A stretch of 64,000 nucleotides of DNA from Mucilaginibacter yixingensis (GCF_041080815.1 NZ_CP160205.1:868001-932000), one strand, 5' to 3'. Positions 34,792 to 43,733 are shown, numbered from the stretch's first letter. A program made the numbers and translations. Notes: generated by a model from the letters alone, not told the origin.

Positions 34792-35250
34792 CTACTGATC
34801 CTTCAATAATCGCTCATCAAAAGTAAATGGCTCATTAGCTATTACTTTGATCTTGCCCGCTTTGGCGTGTACAGGATTGATCAGGTAGTTATATTCCTGC
34901 TTCACAATAGCGCTTGGCACTTTCATCAGCAAGTGCTGGTTTTGTATCAGAAAGAAATCTCCCGTGCGTTTCAGGATGTCTGGCTCGGGGTAGGTATCCC
35001 AGTTGGGCGGGAAGGTGTTTACATCCGGCTCAAAAACATCATCGGGGGCATCAAAAGTAATCAGCCTGAAATCATCGGGGATGATAGTGGGTGGCAAGTG
35101 AACCAAAACTTCTAATACAGCTAATGATCTGGATGAAGCCGTGTAAACCATGCTGCGGCCAATGTTGTTCCACCGGCCGCCGTAAAGGCGCGCGCCGGTG
35201 CCGCTCATATCGGTAGCATAAAGGCTGCGGGCAATGCGGTAAAGCTGCAT
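34792..35250 (-). CDS. RES-domain toxin
   Basis: A 152-residue toxin of the RES family. ATG 35250 is chosen over the upstream start at 35313 because homology begins at MQLYRIARSLYATDMSGTGA, and this leaves four bases after the antitoxin stop. The RES marks are GARLYGGRWNNIG, MVYTASSRSLAVLEVLVHL and the C-terminal SAIVKQEYNYLINP. Tested members degrade NAD+ and stop growth until neutralised. Gene order antitoxin-toxin is standard. Confidence 0.92.
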   Translation of the reverse strand: MQLYRIARSLYATDMSGTGARLYGGRWNNIGRSMVYTASSRSLAVLEVLVHLPPTIIPDDFRLITFDAPDDVFEPDVNTFPPNWDTYPEPDILKRTGDFFLIQNQHLLMKVPSAIVKQEYNYLINPVHAKAGKIKVIANEPFTFDERLLKDQ

Positions 35251-35254
35251 AGGC

Positions 35255-35749
35255 TTAGGCAAAGATGCCGTGCTCAATACGGCCCAACTCGCGGAGTACC
35301 ATATCAAAACCAACGGAAGTGTCTAATAAAGAGAAAGGCGTTTCGTTACGAAACACATGGCTAGGGGTTTTCATCCAGCGGATAAATTTATCCATAGTGC
35401 CAAATACTTCTTCGCCGCGGCTATACAGGCGGGCTAGTTCAATTGCTTTTTCGGCGTACTCTGTTTTTACCAGGGCCTCATCATCATAGCGTTGCAAAGT
35501 GCGCTCATTGATGTGCATAATATTGGCTAACTCCTGCAGCGTTACAGAAACTTTTTTGGCCAGGCCGGTTAAAACCTTTTTTGGCAATCCCTGGCGGGTA
35601 AGGCTCAATAAATCAAAATCTGAGGTGAAGCGAGCCGTATTAATGCCGCTTAGCAGGCTGTAAAATGAGTTATCTATGCCTTGTGCCATATAAGCTACCA
35701 TGGGCTCATTAACCTGATTGTGTTCTGTATGCTTTACTTTGTATGACAT
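35255..35749 (-). CDS. Xre/MbcA/ParS-type antitoxin
   Basis: A 164-residue antitoxin paired with the RES toxin. The N-terminal helix-turn-helix region contains VSVTLQELANIMHINERTLQRY, and the C-terminal DUF2384 domain ends with RWMKTPSHVFRNETPFSLLDTSVGFDMVLRELG, the toxin-binding part, with GRIEHG at the end blocking the toxin site in known complexes. It should also repress its own promoter, which is seen just upstream. Confidence 0.92.
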   Translation of the reverse strand: MSYKVKHTEHNQVNEPMVAYMAQGIDNSFYSLLSGINTARFTSDFDLLSLTRQGLPKKVLTGLAKKVSVTLQELANIMHINERTLQRYDDEALVKTEYAEKAIELARLYSRGEEVFGTMDKFIRWMKTPSHVFRNETPFSLLDTSVGFDMVLRELGRIEHGIFA

Positions 35750-35754
35750 TTATC

Positions 35755-35786
35755 CAAATTTACTACACTTTTGTCTGAAAATCAAA
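35755..35786 (-). promoter_or_regulatory. Promoter of the RES-Xre operon
   Basis: On the minus strand TTTG, a 20-bp spacer and TAAATTTG fit the Bacteroidota sigma consensus TTTG-N19-21-TAnnTTTG exactly. The -7 box ends five bases before the antitoxin ATG at 35749, so the mRNA would have almost no leader. No separate operator is visible; the antitoxin may bind here. Confidence 0.7.
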
Positions 35787-35810
35787 TTTTTTCTTCTTTT
35801 TCTTAAACCG

Positions 35811-35818
35811 TATTTTTG
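35811..35818 (+). promoter_or_regulatory. Candidate -7 box of the valS promoter
   Basis: TATTTTTG matches TAnnTTTG and lies six bases before the ATG at 35825. The -33 region is T-rich without a clear TTTG. It is divergent from the RES-Xre promoter, 25 bp away. Confidence 0.5.
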
Positions 35819-35824
35819 CAGCCT

Positions 35825-38473
35825 ATGAGCATTTCAACAAAATATCAGCCTAAAGACGCAGAGAACAAGTGGTATAGTTACTGGATGGAGCAGGGTTTCT
35901 TCCGCTCGGTGCCCGATGAGCGCGAGCCTTACACCATTGTCATCCCGCCGCCAAACGTTACCGGTGTGCTGCACATGGGCCACATGCTCAATAATACCAT
36001 ACAAGACGTACTCATTCGTCGGGCCCGTATGCAAGGCAAAAATGCCTGCTGGGTACCGGGTACAGACCACGCCAGCATCGCTACCGAAAACAAGGTAGTG
36101 AACATGCTGAAAGAGCGCGGTATCAGCAAGAAAGACCTTACCCGCCAGGAGTTTTTAAAATACGCCTGGGAGTGGAAAGATAAATACGGTGGCATTATTT
36201 TAAATCAGCTTAAAAAATTAGGTGCCAGCTGCGATTGGGATCGTACCCGTTTTACAATGGAAGATTCTCTGAGCGAAGCTGTTATCGATACTTTTATTCA
36301 CCTCTATAACCGCGGCCTGATCTATCGTGGCGTGCGCATGGTAAACTGGGATCCGCAGGGTAAAACTGCGGTGTCTGACGAAGAGGTGATTCGTAAAGAA
36401 GTAAATCAGAAGCTTTATTATATACGCTATGCTATTAGTCCGGACTTCCGGACTTCCGGACTTTCGGACTTCCTCATCATCGCCACCACCCGCCCGGAAA
36501 CTATTATGGCCGATAGCGCCATCTGTATCAACCCGAATGATGAGCGCTACAAGCACCTGCATGGCAAAAAAGTATTCATCCCGTTGATTAACCGCGAGAT
36601 CCCGATCATTCTGGATGATTACGTAGAGATGGATTTTGGTACCGGCTGTTTAAAGGTTACCCCGGCGCACGATTTGAATGACTATGAACTGGGCCAGAAA
36701 CACCACCTGCCGGTAATTGATATTTTGAACGATGACGGGACGCTGAATGATAATGCGCAGATTCTGGTAGGCGTAGATCGTTTTGCTGCCCGTAAGAAAA
36801 TAGCCGTAATGCTGGAAGAAGCCGGTTCACTGGAAAAGGTAGAAGATTATAAATCACAAATTGGTTTCAGCGAGCGTACTGATGCTGTTATCGAGCCAAA
36901 ACTTTCTATGCAGTGGTTCTGCAAGATGGAAGAGATGGCCAAGCCTGCGCTGGATTACGTGTTGGCAGGAGATATCAAGCTGATTCCTGATAAATTTATT
37001 AATACCTACCGCCACTGGATGGAGAACGTGAAGGATTGGTGTATCAGTCGACAGTTGTGGTGGGGACAGCAAATACCGGCCTGGTATAATAAGAAAGGCC
37101 AGTATGTAATTGCTAAAACCAAGGCTGAGGCCGAGGCGCAGTTCAGCAACGAAGGTAAGGAGCACGCGAACATTGCCCAGGACGAAGACGTGCTGGATAC
37201 CTGGTTCTCGTCATGGTTATGGCCAATCTCGGTATTTGATGGTTTGAAAGATCCGAACAATGCTGATATCAACTATTATTACCCAACAAACGACCTGGTA
37301 ACTGGTCCGGATATCCTGTTCTTCTGGGTAGCCAGAATGATTATGGCCGGGCACGAGTTCCGCAAGGAGGTTCCGTTTAAGAACGTATACCTCACCGGTA
37401 TTGTGCGCGATAAGATCGGTCGTAAAATGTCTAAAACACTCGGCAACTCGCCAGATCCGTTAGATCTGATTGAGAAATACGGAGCCGACGGTGTGCGTGT
37501 AGGTATGCTGCTATCATCAGCTGCAGGTAACGACTTGCTGTTTGATGAAACCCACTGTGAGCAGGGCCGTAATTTTGCCAATAAGCTTTGGAACGCCTTC
37601 AGGCTGGTAAAAGGCTGGGAGGTTGATAATAGCTTGCCTGCTAATAACGAAGCTGCTGTAGAGTGGTTTGGCAGCAGGTTTAATCAGTCGCTTGCAGAGA
37701 TTGAAGAAAGCTTTGGCCAATACCGTATTTCTGACGCATTGATGGCGGCTTATAAACTGGTATGGGATGATTTCTGTGCCCTGTATCTGGAAATGATCAA
37801 GCCGGAGTATCGCGATGGCAAGTCATTGCCGATAGATGAGTTTACTTATAAGCAAACTATTGCCATCTTCCAAAACATTCTGAAGCTGTTGCATCCGTTT
37901 ATGCCGTTCCTGACCGAAGAATTATGGCACGACGAAATTTTTGGGGAAAGAAGCGTTATGGATTGTTGTATTGTGGCGCAAATGCCTCAAGTTGAGGAAT
38001 ATAATCAACAGTTGGTGGCCGATTTTGAATTGGTAAAACAATTGATCACCGAAATCAGGAATACACGCAGCAGTAAGCAACTTTCTCCCAAAGAGGCTTT
38101 GCCACTGATGATTAAGATAAACTCAAAGGTAAATTATGGGCAATTCCTTCCCATTATTGAGAAGCTGGGTAACATCAGCGAAGTAAAATTTGTAGACGAG
38201 AAAGTATCTGGCGCAACTTCGTTCCTGGTGATGACCGACGAGTTCTTTATCCCGCTGAGCGAAAATATTGACATTGAGGCCGAAACTGAAAAGTTGCAAA
38301 AAGAGCTGGAATACCTTAATGGGTTCCTCAAATCGGTAAATGCCAAATTATCTAACGAGCGGTTTGTGCAGAATGCCAAACCTGAAATTGTAGAGAACGA
38401 GCAAAGAAAGAAAGCAGACGCCGAGGCAAAAATTAAAATTATAACAGAAAATCTGGCATCGCTGGCAAGCTAA
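35825..38473 (+). CDS. valS: Valyl-tRNA synthetase
   Basis: An 882-residue class I synthetase. ATG 35825 is preferred over TTG 35816. The HIGH motif lies in PPNVTGVLHMGHML and KMSKT at residues 534-538. The editing domain has ATTRPETIM. The C-terminus has the ValS coiled coil (KLQKELEYLNGFLKSVNAKL). An 8-bp tandem repeat in the editing domain (36439-36470) makes the extra stretch SPDFRTSGLSDF, about ten residues longer than expected just before LIIATTRPET. The reading frame stays open, so the enzyme is presumably functional. Confidence 0.97.
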   Translation: MSISTKYQPKDAENKWYSYWMEQGFFRSVPDEREPYTIVIPPPNVTGVLHMGHMLNNTIQDVLIRRARMQGKNACWVPGTDHASIATENKVVNMLKERGISKKDLTRQEFLKYAWEWKDKYGGIILNQLKKLGASCDWDRTRFTMEDSLSEAVIDTFIHLYNRGLIYRGVRMVNWDPQGKTAVSDEEVIRKEVNQKLYYIRYAISPDFRTSGLSDFLIIATTRPETIMADSAICINPNDERYKHLHGKKVFIPLINREIPIILDDYVEMDFGTGCLKVTPAHDLNDYELGQKHHLPVIDILNDDGTLNDNAQILVGVDRFAARKKIAVMLEEAGSLEKVEDYKSQIGFSERTDAVIEPKLSMQWFCKMEEMAKPALDYVLAGDIKLIPDKFINTYRHWMENVKDWCISRQLWWGQQIPAWYNKKGQYVIAKTKAEAEAQFSNEGKEHANIAQDEDVLDTWFSSWLWPISVFDGLKDPNNADINYYYPTNDLVTGPDILFFWVARMIMAGHEFRKEVPFKNVYLTGIVRDKIGRKMSKTLGNSPDPLDLIEKYGADGVRVGMLLSSAAGNDLLFDETHCEQGRNFANKLWNAFRLVKGWEVDNSLPANNEAAVEWFGSRFNQSLAEIEESFGQYRISDALMAAYKLVWDDFCALYLEMIKPEYRDGKSLPIDEFTYKQTIAIFQNILKLLHPFMPFLTEELWHDEIFGERSVMDCCIVAQMPQVEEYNQQLVADFELVKQLITEIRNTRSSKQLSPKEALPLMIKINSKVNYGQFLPIIEKLGNISEVKFVDEKVSGATSFLVMTDEFFIPLSENIDIEAETEKLQKELEYLNGFLKSVNAKLSNERFVQNAKPEIVENEQRKKADAEAKIKIITENLASLAS
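36439..36470 (+). repeat. 8-bp tandem repeat inside valS
   Basis: Three exact copies of TCCGGACT and a fourth with one change (TTCGGACT) occur in direct order. The unit is nearly self-complementary with its neighbour. Because 8 is not a multiple of 3, gain or loss of one unit would shift the frame. Confidence 0.9.
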
Positions 38474-38532
38474 TTGCCATAATGGGGGTATTAACAACTG
38501 ATAACATATTTGTTTATATTTAAAAACTGTTG

Positions 38533-40347
38533 ATGCCCCCAATGACTAACACTAACGCCGGATTTTTCAATTTTAGTTTGAAGCGCCTGCTGACTGATGA
38601 GCAATCTATGCTCGATCAGGCCCGCATCAGGTTGCTTTACTACGGTTTGATGCTGGCTTTTGTGGCGTTAAGTGCTATTGCTGTAAATATTTATTTTCAG
38701 CATCAGCCGGTGCTAACGTTTACGGCGCTGGCGTTGCTTACGGCTATCGCGTTGTTATTCAAATACCTCACCTGGCAATCGCGCTGGGATATTACTTCGC
38801 ATGCGCTGCTAATTCTGGCTACCATTGTTAATCTGATAGATGTATTTGTTACCATCCAATCGGTAGATATTATTGCGGTACAGGTAATTATCCTTTGCGT
38901 ACTGTTTAGTTTTTATATGCTGGGGCAGGGTTGGGGTTTGTTCTATTCGCTGGCTAACCTCATACCGGTGGTAGCTTTCATGGTGTTTGAGTTTAACAAC
39001 AGTTATCTGTTGTCTTTCAAGCCGGAGAAAGTGGATCAGGGTACTATTATCATTACCATCCTGGCCAACTTCATCATGATCATCTTTATCCACAGTCACT
39101 TTTATAAAGCGTTTGTAGATAACATCCGTAAGCTGAAAGAAACCGGCGAGCAGCAAAGCAGATTAAATGCTGCTTATGAGATTTCGATCCAAAAGGCAGA
39201 GAAATCATCGCAGGCCAAATCGGAGTTCTTGTCTACCATGTCGCATGAGATCCGCACGCCGCTTAATGCTGTTATTGGCATGAGTAACCTGCTGATGATG
39301 AGTAACCCGCGTGCAGATCAGCTGGATAACCTGGAGATCCTGAAATTCTCGGCCAATAACTTGCTCTCTATAGTTAACGATGTGCTCGACTTTAACAAGA
39401 TTGAATCTGGTAAGGTTGAATTTGAGAAAATACGCTTTAGCTTACTGGAACTGCTAAATAACATTTGCGGCGGTCAGATTATTAAAGCAGAAGAGAAAGG
39501 CCTGAAGTTTTACCTTGATGTAGATCCAAGCCTGCGCGATAAAGTAATTTTTGGCGACCCGACCCGCATCACCCAGATCATTTTTAACCTGGTGAGCAAT
39601 GCCATTAAGTTTACACAAGATGGCAGTGTTTGGGTACGTGTTACCTCAATGGGCGACAGGCACAACATGCTTACCGTTAACTTCTGCGTAAAAGATACCG
39701 GCATTGGTATAGCCGAGGAAAACCTGGGTTCGATATTTGAACCGTTTACCCAGGAGTCTATCACCACCACCCGTCAGTATGGCGGTACCGGTTTGGGTTT
39801 GGCCATTGTTAAGCGTTTGCTGGAGCTGCAGAACATACAAATGCGCGTGGCTAGTAAACTGGGCGTTGGTTCTGAGTTCTCGTTCAATATGGAGTTTCCG
39901 GTATCGACCGAGAAGAGTGCCACCGAAATTAGAGCCGAGCTGCCTCAGCAACATGGGGGTGACCCACTTGGCGGCCTGCAGGTATTGATTGCGGAGGATA
40001 ACCCGGTTAACGTGATGCTGATGAAAAAGCTGTTCAGCAAATGGGATGTGGTGCCAACATTTGCCGATAACGGCGAGCATGCTGTTCAATTGGTGCAATA
40101 CGGCAACTTCAATATTATACTGATGGACCTGCAAATGCCAATCATGAACGGGTTTGACGCCGCCGCAGAGATCCGTAAAATGGCCGATCCTAAGAAGGCC
40201 AATATTCCAATCATTGCCCTTACGGCCTCGGCATTGTTTGATATCAAAGACCAGGTTTACAGCAGTGGCATGAATGATTACGTTTCAAAGCCATTTAAGC
40301 CCGATGAGCTACGCGAAAAGATCTTTGCGCTGGTTGAGCACGTATAA
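38533..40347 (+). CDS. Hybrid sensor histidine kinase with receiver domain
   Basis: A 604-residue protein (alternative starts TTG 38530 and ATG 38542). Six membrane helices occupy about residues 30-195, with little outside, followed by a coiled coil. The kinase core has SHEIRTPLNAVIGMSNLL (His238), NLVSNAIKFT, DTGIGIA and GGTGLGLAIVKRL. A C-terminal receiver has VLIAEDNPVNVML and Asp532 in ILMDLQMPIMNG. No output domain is fused, so phosphate must go on to another protein. The membrane sensor region may sense through its helices. It follows valS by 59 bp. Confidence 0.9.
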   Translation: MPPMTNTNAGFFNFSLKRLLTDEQSMLDQARIRLLYYGLMLAFVALSAIAVNIYFQHQPVLTFTALALLTAIALLFKYLTWQSRWDITSHALLILATIVNLIDVFVTIQSVDIIAVQVIILCVLFSFYMLGQGWGLFYSLANLIPVVAFMVFEFNNSYLLSFKPEKVDQGTIIITILANFIMIIFIHSHFYKAFVDNIRKLKETGEQQSRLNAAYEISIQKAEKSSQAKSEFLSTMSHEIRTPLNAVIGMSNLLMMSNPRADQLDNLEILKFSANNLLSIVNDVLDFNKIESGKVEFEKIRFSLLELLNNICGGQIIKAEEKGLKFYLDVDPSLRDKVIFGDPTRITQIIFNLVSNAIKFTQDGSVWVRVTSMGDRHNMLTVNFCVKDTGIGIAEENLGSIFEPFTQESITTTRQYGGTGLGLAIVKRLLELQNIQMRVASKLGVGSEFSFNMEFPVSTEKSATEIRAELPQQHGGDPLGGLQVLIAEDNPVNVMLMKKLFSKWDVVPTFADNGEHAVQLVQYGNFNIILMDLQMPIMNGFDAAAEIRKMADPKKANIPIIALTASALFDIKDQVYSSGMNDYVSKPFKPDELREKIFALVEHV

Positions 40348-40368
40348 AGCTTACTATTATTAAACCGT

Positions 40369-40454
40369 TGTCATCTCGACCAACGGGAGAGATCTTTTCG
40401 GAGCGATCTGTTGGGTGTTGTCGAAAAGATCCCTCACTATCGTTCGGGATGACA
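40369..40454. repeat. Family B palindromic element (CTCGACCAACGGG type)
   Basis: An 86-bp inverted repeat from TGTCATCTCGACCAACGGGA to ATCGTTCGGGATGACA, with inner arms GATCTTTTCGGAGC and TGTCGAAAAGATC. The same subfamily is at 58854-58924. Confidence 0.8.
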
Positions 40455-40469
40455 TTTAGGAATAGAACA

Positions 40470-40502
40470 AAACAAAAATAGCCGGACATTAAATCCGGCT
40501 AT
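40470..40502 (-). terminator. Intrinsic terminator of the DUF4142 gene
   Basis: On the minus strand a nine-base stem (ATAGCCGGA with TCCGGCTAT), a seven-base loop and then ATTTTTGTT form an intrinsic terminator about 110 bp after the stop of the DUF4142 gene. Confidence 0.75.
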
Positions 40503-40609
40503 CTCGTTAAGAGAAGTGTCTTTCTTAATATGGAAGTGTCGGCTATGTATCGAAAGCGGTAACAATGTTTTGGATGAATTGTTGGCGCTTTTTTACATTT
40601 TAAGAAAAG

Positions 40610-41227
40610 CTATTTTATAGAGCCCTGCAACGTTGCTGCATTGTTAAGCTCGGTTACTAGTTTACCCATGGCCGCGTTAGCCAAATCTTTGGTGCTGCTT
40701 GGGGGTAAGTTCAGATGTGCGTCGCCATAGTCATCGGCTGTTTTCTTAATCGCGTCTGTGGCGGTGCTAAGAAATGCTTTGTCAAAGTCTGCTCCCTTTT
40801 TTTTATCCAGGTCTTTTAGTTTTTTAGCGTGGTCTGTATCTATACCGCCGGGGAGTTTAAAGCTGGCGTTAAACGCTTGTTTCAAGATGTCGGTATTAAG
40901 GGCTTTGTGGGTAGTGGCTATCTGGACGCCAAATGCTTTAACATCGGCGTTGGTGGCGTGTGTGCCGGCCATTTCGCCCAGCTCAATTACGTACATGTTA
41001 GCCTCACAGCCTTTTACCAGAAATTTTGACGCTTTATCGTCCAGTTTTTTTTTGGCGGTATCTGCTTTTAGACCATCGGCAGTGGTGTCTTTGTGGGCAA
41101 TGGCCGCTTTGTTGGCGGTATCGGCCTCATAGCTGGCGTTATTGGTTTTAGAATTACTGCAGCCCATAAAAGCTGAAGCAGTGATGAATGCAGCTGCTGT
41201 GAGATAGATCTTAATTGGTGTTTTCAT
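40610..41227 (-). CDS. DUF4142 lipoprotein
   Basis: A 205-residue lipoprotein (lipobox AFMGC, Cys23). The N-terminal 60 residues are Lys/Ala/Asp-rich and disordered. The rest is the DUF4142 helical domain: FLVKGCEANMYVIELGEMAG, DVKAFGVQIATTHKALNTDI and FDKAFLSTATDAIKK. DUF4142 proteins form ferritin-like bundles without known enzyme activity and are linked to envelope stress. Single gene with own terminator. Confidence 0.88.
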   Translation of the reverse strand: MKTPIKIYLTAAAFITASAFMGCSNSKTNNASYEADTANKAAIAHKDTTADGLKADTAKKKLDDKASKFLVKGCEANMYVIELGEMAGTHATNADVKAFGVQIATTHKALNTDILKQAFNASFKLPGGIDTDHAKKLKDLDKKKGADFDKAFLSTATDAIKKTADDYGDAHLNLPPSSTKDLANAAMGKLVTELNNAATLQGSIK

Positions 41228-41320
41228 GTTCTTGACGTGGGAGTATGCAGATTTATTTATTGGTTGACTAATAGAAAATCTAGATCGAAAAGAGGCAAAT
41301 TTATAGTCAAAATATCCACT

Positions 41321-41418
41321 ACGTCATTGCGAGGAACGAAGCAATCTCTGCGTAGGATGTTCGGATATGCATATCTGATTAGCATTTACAGAGATTGCTT
41401 CGTTCCTCGCAATGACGT
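41321..41418. repeat. Family B palindromic element (GTCATTGCGAGG type)
   Basis: A 98-bp inverted repeat from ACGTCATTGCGAGGAACGAA to TTCGTTCCTCGCAATGACGT, arms about 32 bp and nearly perfect (including AAGCAATCTCTG and CAGAGATTGCTT). It lies between the GH19 and DUF4142 genes. Confidence 0.88.
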
Positions 41419-41423
41419 GATAA

Positions 41424-42422
41424 TTACTGGTATGCCTGCATTTTGCCGCAAGAGCATGCGCAATTATCGTCCTTCACATTCAGCATTTTTAAAAAGTGCT
41501 GATAGTAGGCAATGCGGTCGGTCATGCTGGGCATGTTATCGCCCTGGTTGCATTCAACAGCACCGTTAATAATGTTGATGGTCATACCAAAGCCTGGTTG
41601 ACGGCCTGCTACGTGGTCGGCAGCGTTGGGTTGCCATTTGCCAATCATCACATCATGGGCCGATGGTTTGCGGGTTTGCGGCGTCATCCAGAAATAAATG
41701 GCAGCTTTAAAAGCCACCACCGGGTCGTTCTGTACCAGGTCGGGGTTGTTGAGCAGTATTTTATGATCGCCAAAAATACAATCGCTGGCATAGCCGTAGT
41801 TGCCATTGTAGCTGAGCTGTAACGGTCCGCGACCGTAATATTTCTTTCCCGCAACCGGTGGGTACTCGTCGCTTTCAGCAATGTAGGGCAGGCTGGTATT
41901 CACCTCGTGGGTATACATCAGGCCGTCGTTATAAACGCCGTTTTGTCCGTGGCGGGTTTCATGCGCCATGTGGGCAAAAAAGGCGGCCAGTTCTTTCTTG
42001 TTGGTCAACACATCTTTTTCAGAACAGAAGGCCCCGTAATCAATGGTGTAGGCGCTGTCGGGTTTCTGTTTGGCCCAGTTCTCGTTCCAGTCAACGTCCT
42101 GGCGCACAATGGCGGCTTTGCCGGTGCGCTTATCGGTACGGATCAATTGGTAAACCGATGTAGCCCGTTTAGTTACTTTAACCTTGATGTTGCCCAGGTC
42201 GTCTACCGCTTTGATAAAGGCGGCGTAAGTGTAAAATTTATCGCGCAGCGGAAAAAGATCATTAAACTGTTTTTCGCTGATGAATTTGCTGAAGCTAGGC
42301 TTAGCCGGAGCAGTAGCCGCTGATGGGTTTGACGCATTGTTGCTGGTGTTACCACAGCTAATGCTGATCATTAAAATGGCCGACAGGATGATGATTGCCG
42401 GAGTTGATAATCTGTTTTTCAT
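41424..42422 (-). CDS. GH19 (chitinase/endolysin-like) lipoprotein
   Basis: A 332-residue lipoprotein; start at ATG 42422 gives a signal with lipobox SISC. The catalytic domain is of glycoside hydrolase family 19: FFAHMAHETRHG with the first catalytic Glu, MYTHEVNTS with a second acidic residue, YYGRGPLQLSYNGNYG and KAAIYFWMT. The enzyme cleaves beta-1,4 links in chitin or peptidoglycan. The Asn/Ser/Ala-rich leader suggests a surface or periplasmic tether. The C-terminus has three closely spaced Cys (NCACSCG). Confidence 0.85.
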   Translation of the reverse strand: MKNRLSTPAIIILSAILMISISCGNTSNNASNPSAATAPAKPSFSKFISEKQFNDLFPLRDKFYTYAAFIKAVDDLGNIKVKVTKRATSVYQLIRTDKRTGKAAIVRQDVDWNENWAKQKPDSAYTIDYGAFCSEKDVLTNKKELAAFFAHMAHETRHGQNGVYNDGLMYTHEVNTSLPYIAESDEYPPVAGKKYYGRGPLQLSYNGNYGYASDCIFGDHKILLNNPDLVQNDPVVAFKAAIYFWMTPQTRKPSAHDVMIGKWQPNAADHVAGRQPGFGMTINIINGAVECNQGDNMPSMTDRIAYYQHFLKMLNVKDDNCACSCGKMQAYQ

Positions 42423-42518
42423 AAGAGGGGTGCTATCAATGTTCAAATTAAATGATATTTGAATTAATCAACGTATGGTAAAACAAAATGTGACAGGAAT
42501 TGATTTAATTGCATTGCT

Positions 42519-43067
42519 ATGAAAATTTATACCAAAACCGGCGACAAAGGCTTTACCTCGCTAATAGGCGGTACGCGTGTGCCTAAGCACCACATTCGTA
42601 TTGAGAGTTATGGTACGGTAGATGAATTGAACTCGTGGGTAGGGTTGATCCGAGATCAGGAGATTGGTGAGCATCATCGCGATGTTTTGAAGCAGGTGCA
42701 GGATAGGTTGTTTACCATTGGCGCTACACTGGCAGCAGATCCGGAGCGCTCAAAAATGCAGATCCCGGATTTGCACGAAGGTGACATTTTCCTGCTGGAA
42801 AACGAGATGGACGAGATGAACAAACAATTGCCGGCATTGAAACATTTTATTTTGCCGGGTGGTAGCAATGCGGTATCTTACTGCCACGTTGCACGCTGCG
42901 TTTGCAGGCGCGCAGAGCGTATTACGGTACATTTGGCCGAAGAAAGCCCGGTAGAAGAGCAAGTGATTATTTACCTGAACCGCCTGAGCGATTACCTGTT
43001 TACGCTGGCTCGCGCTGTTGGGCATGCACAGCAGGTAAATGAAAATATTTGGCTGCCAAGGATGTAA
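42519..43067 (+). CDS. Cob(I)alamin adenosyltransferase (PduO type)
   Basis: A 182-residue ATP:cob(I)alamin adenosyltransferase. It opens MKIYTKTGDKGFTSLIGGTR, the ATP-binding signature, then YGTVDELNSWVGL and a C-terminal helix with VARCVCRRAERITVHL and LNRLSDYLFTLAR. It makes adenosylcobalamin from ATP and reduced cobalamin. The gene stands alone without other B12 genes. Both edges lack obvious partners. Confidence 0.93.
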   Translation: MKIYTKTGDKGFTSLIGGTRVPKHHIRIESYGTVDELNSWVGLIRDQEIGEHHRDVLKQVQDRLFTIGATLAADPERSKMQIPDLHEGDIFLLENEMDEMNKQLPALKHFILPGGSNAVSYCHVARCVCRRAERITVHLAEESPVEEQVIIYLNRLSDYLFTLARAVGHAQQVNENIWLPRM

Positions 43068-43087
43068 CTAAAAAATGGAAAAAATAA

Positions 43088-43120
43088 TTTGATAATCAGA
43101 TAAAAAATCTTATACTTTTG
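43088..43120 (+). promoter_or_regulatory. Promoter of the DUF2795 gene
   Basis: TTTG at 43088-43091, a 21-bp spacer and TACTTTTG at 43113-43120 fit the Bacteroidota promoter consensus. The ATG follows 28 bp later. Confidence 0.65.
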
Positions 43121-43148
43121 CAAACTTTTAAAATAAGGAACCTGAAAT

Positions 43149-43370
43149 ATGTATTGGACTCTAGAACTGGCTTCGCATCTTGAAGATGCACCATGGCCTG
43201 CAACAAAAGACGAATTAATAGATTACGCTATCCGTTCTGGCGCACCTGTAGAGGTTATTGAGAATTTGCAAGCTCTTGAAGACGATGGCGAGCCGTATGA
43301 AAATATTGAAGAAATATGGCCTGATTACCCTACAAAAGACGATTTCTTTTTTAACGAAGACGAATACTAA
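43149..43370 (+). CDS. DUF2795 family protein
   Basis: A 73-residue acidic protein of the DUF2795 family: LASHLEDAPWPATKDELIDYAIRSGAPVEVIENL and then PYENIEEIWPDYP. It is highly conserved across Bacteroidota, where it is a small abundant protein of unknown role. It has its own promoter and terminator and is monocistronic. Confidence 0.9.
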   Translation: MYWTLELASHLEDAPWPATKDELIDYAIRSGAPVEVIENLQALEDDGEPYENIEEIWPDYPTKDDFFFNEDEY

Positions 43371-43390
43371 AAAGGGCACTCTGGTACGTT

Positions 43391-43424
43391 AAAGCCTTGT
43401 TTTGCGCGGCAGAACAAGGCTTTT
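43391..43424 (+). terminator. Intrinsic terminator of the DUF2795 gene
   Basis: An 11-base stem (AAAGCCTTGTT with AACAAGGCTTT) with an 11-nt loop starts 20 bp after the DUF2795 stop and ends in a short T-tract. Confidence 0.8.
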
Positions 43425-43500
43425 GTGCTTTAAAAAAAGCTTTGGAATGAGTTTTGGTATATGGTGTACATCTATTATATCAAACTAAAACTTAAGCAAA

Positions 43501-43647
43501 ATGAGAGGTTTATTGTACATTATAGCAGTTATCCTGGTTATTGGCTGGCTGTTTGGGTTTTTCTTTTACAACGCAGGTGGCATTATCCACATCCTGCTGG
43601 TTATAGCTATTATAGCACTGTTGCTGGGGGTTATTCGCAGAGCCTGA
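43501..43647 (+). CDS. 48-residue membrane protein (lmo0937-like)
   Basis: A short gene encoding MRGLLYIIAVILVIGWLFGF, then FFYNAGGIIHILLVIAIIALLLGVIRRA. Two hydrophobic helices around a short polar turn with Asn-Ala-Gly-Gly match the small lmo0937-type membrane proteins found in many bacteria. The role is not known; members are often stress induced. It has its own terminator 22 bp after the stop. Confidence 0.8.
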   Translation: MRGLLYIIAVILVIGWLFGFFFYNAGGIIHILLVIAIIALLLGVIRRA

Positions 43648-43668
43648 GTATAGTGCCATAACGCATAA

Positions 43669-43703
43669 CAAAAGAGCCGCGGTATAGTGGCTCTTTTGTT
43701 TTT
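43669..43703 (+). terminator. Intrinsic terminator of the small membrane protein gene
   Basis: A ten-base stem (CAAAAGAGCC with GGCTCTTTTG), a ten-base loop and five T residues. Confidence 0.85.
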
Positions 43704-43733
43704 ATTGCGGGCTTTAGAGTATATTGCAGCGGC

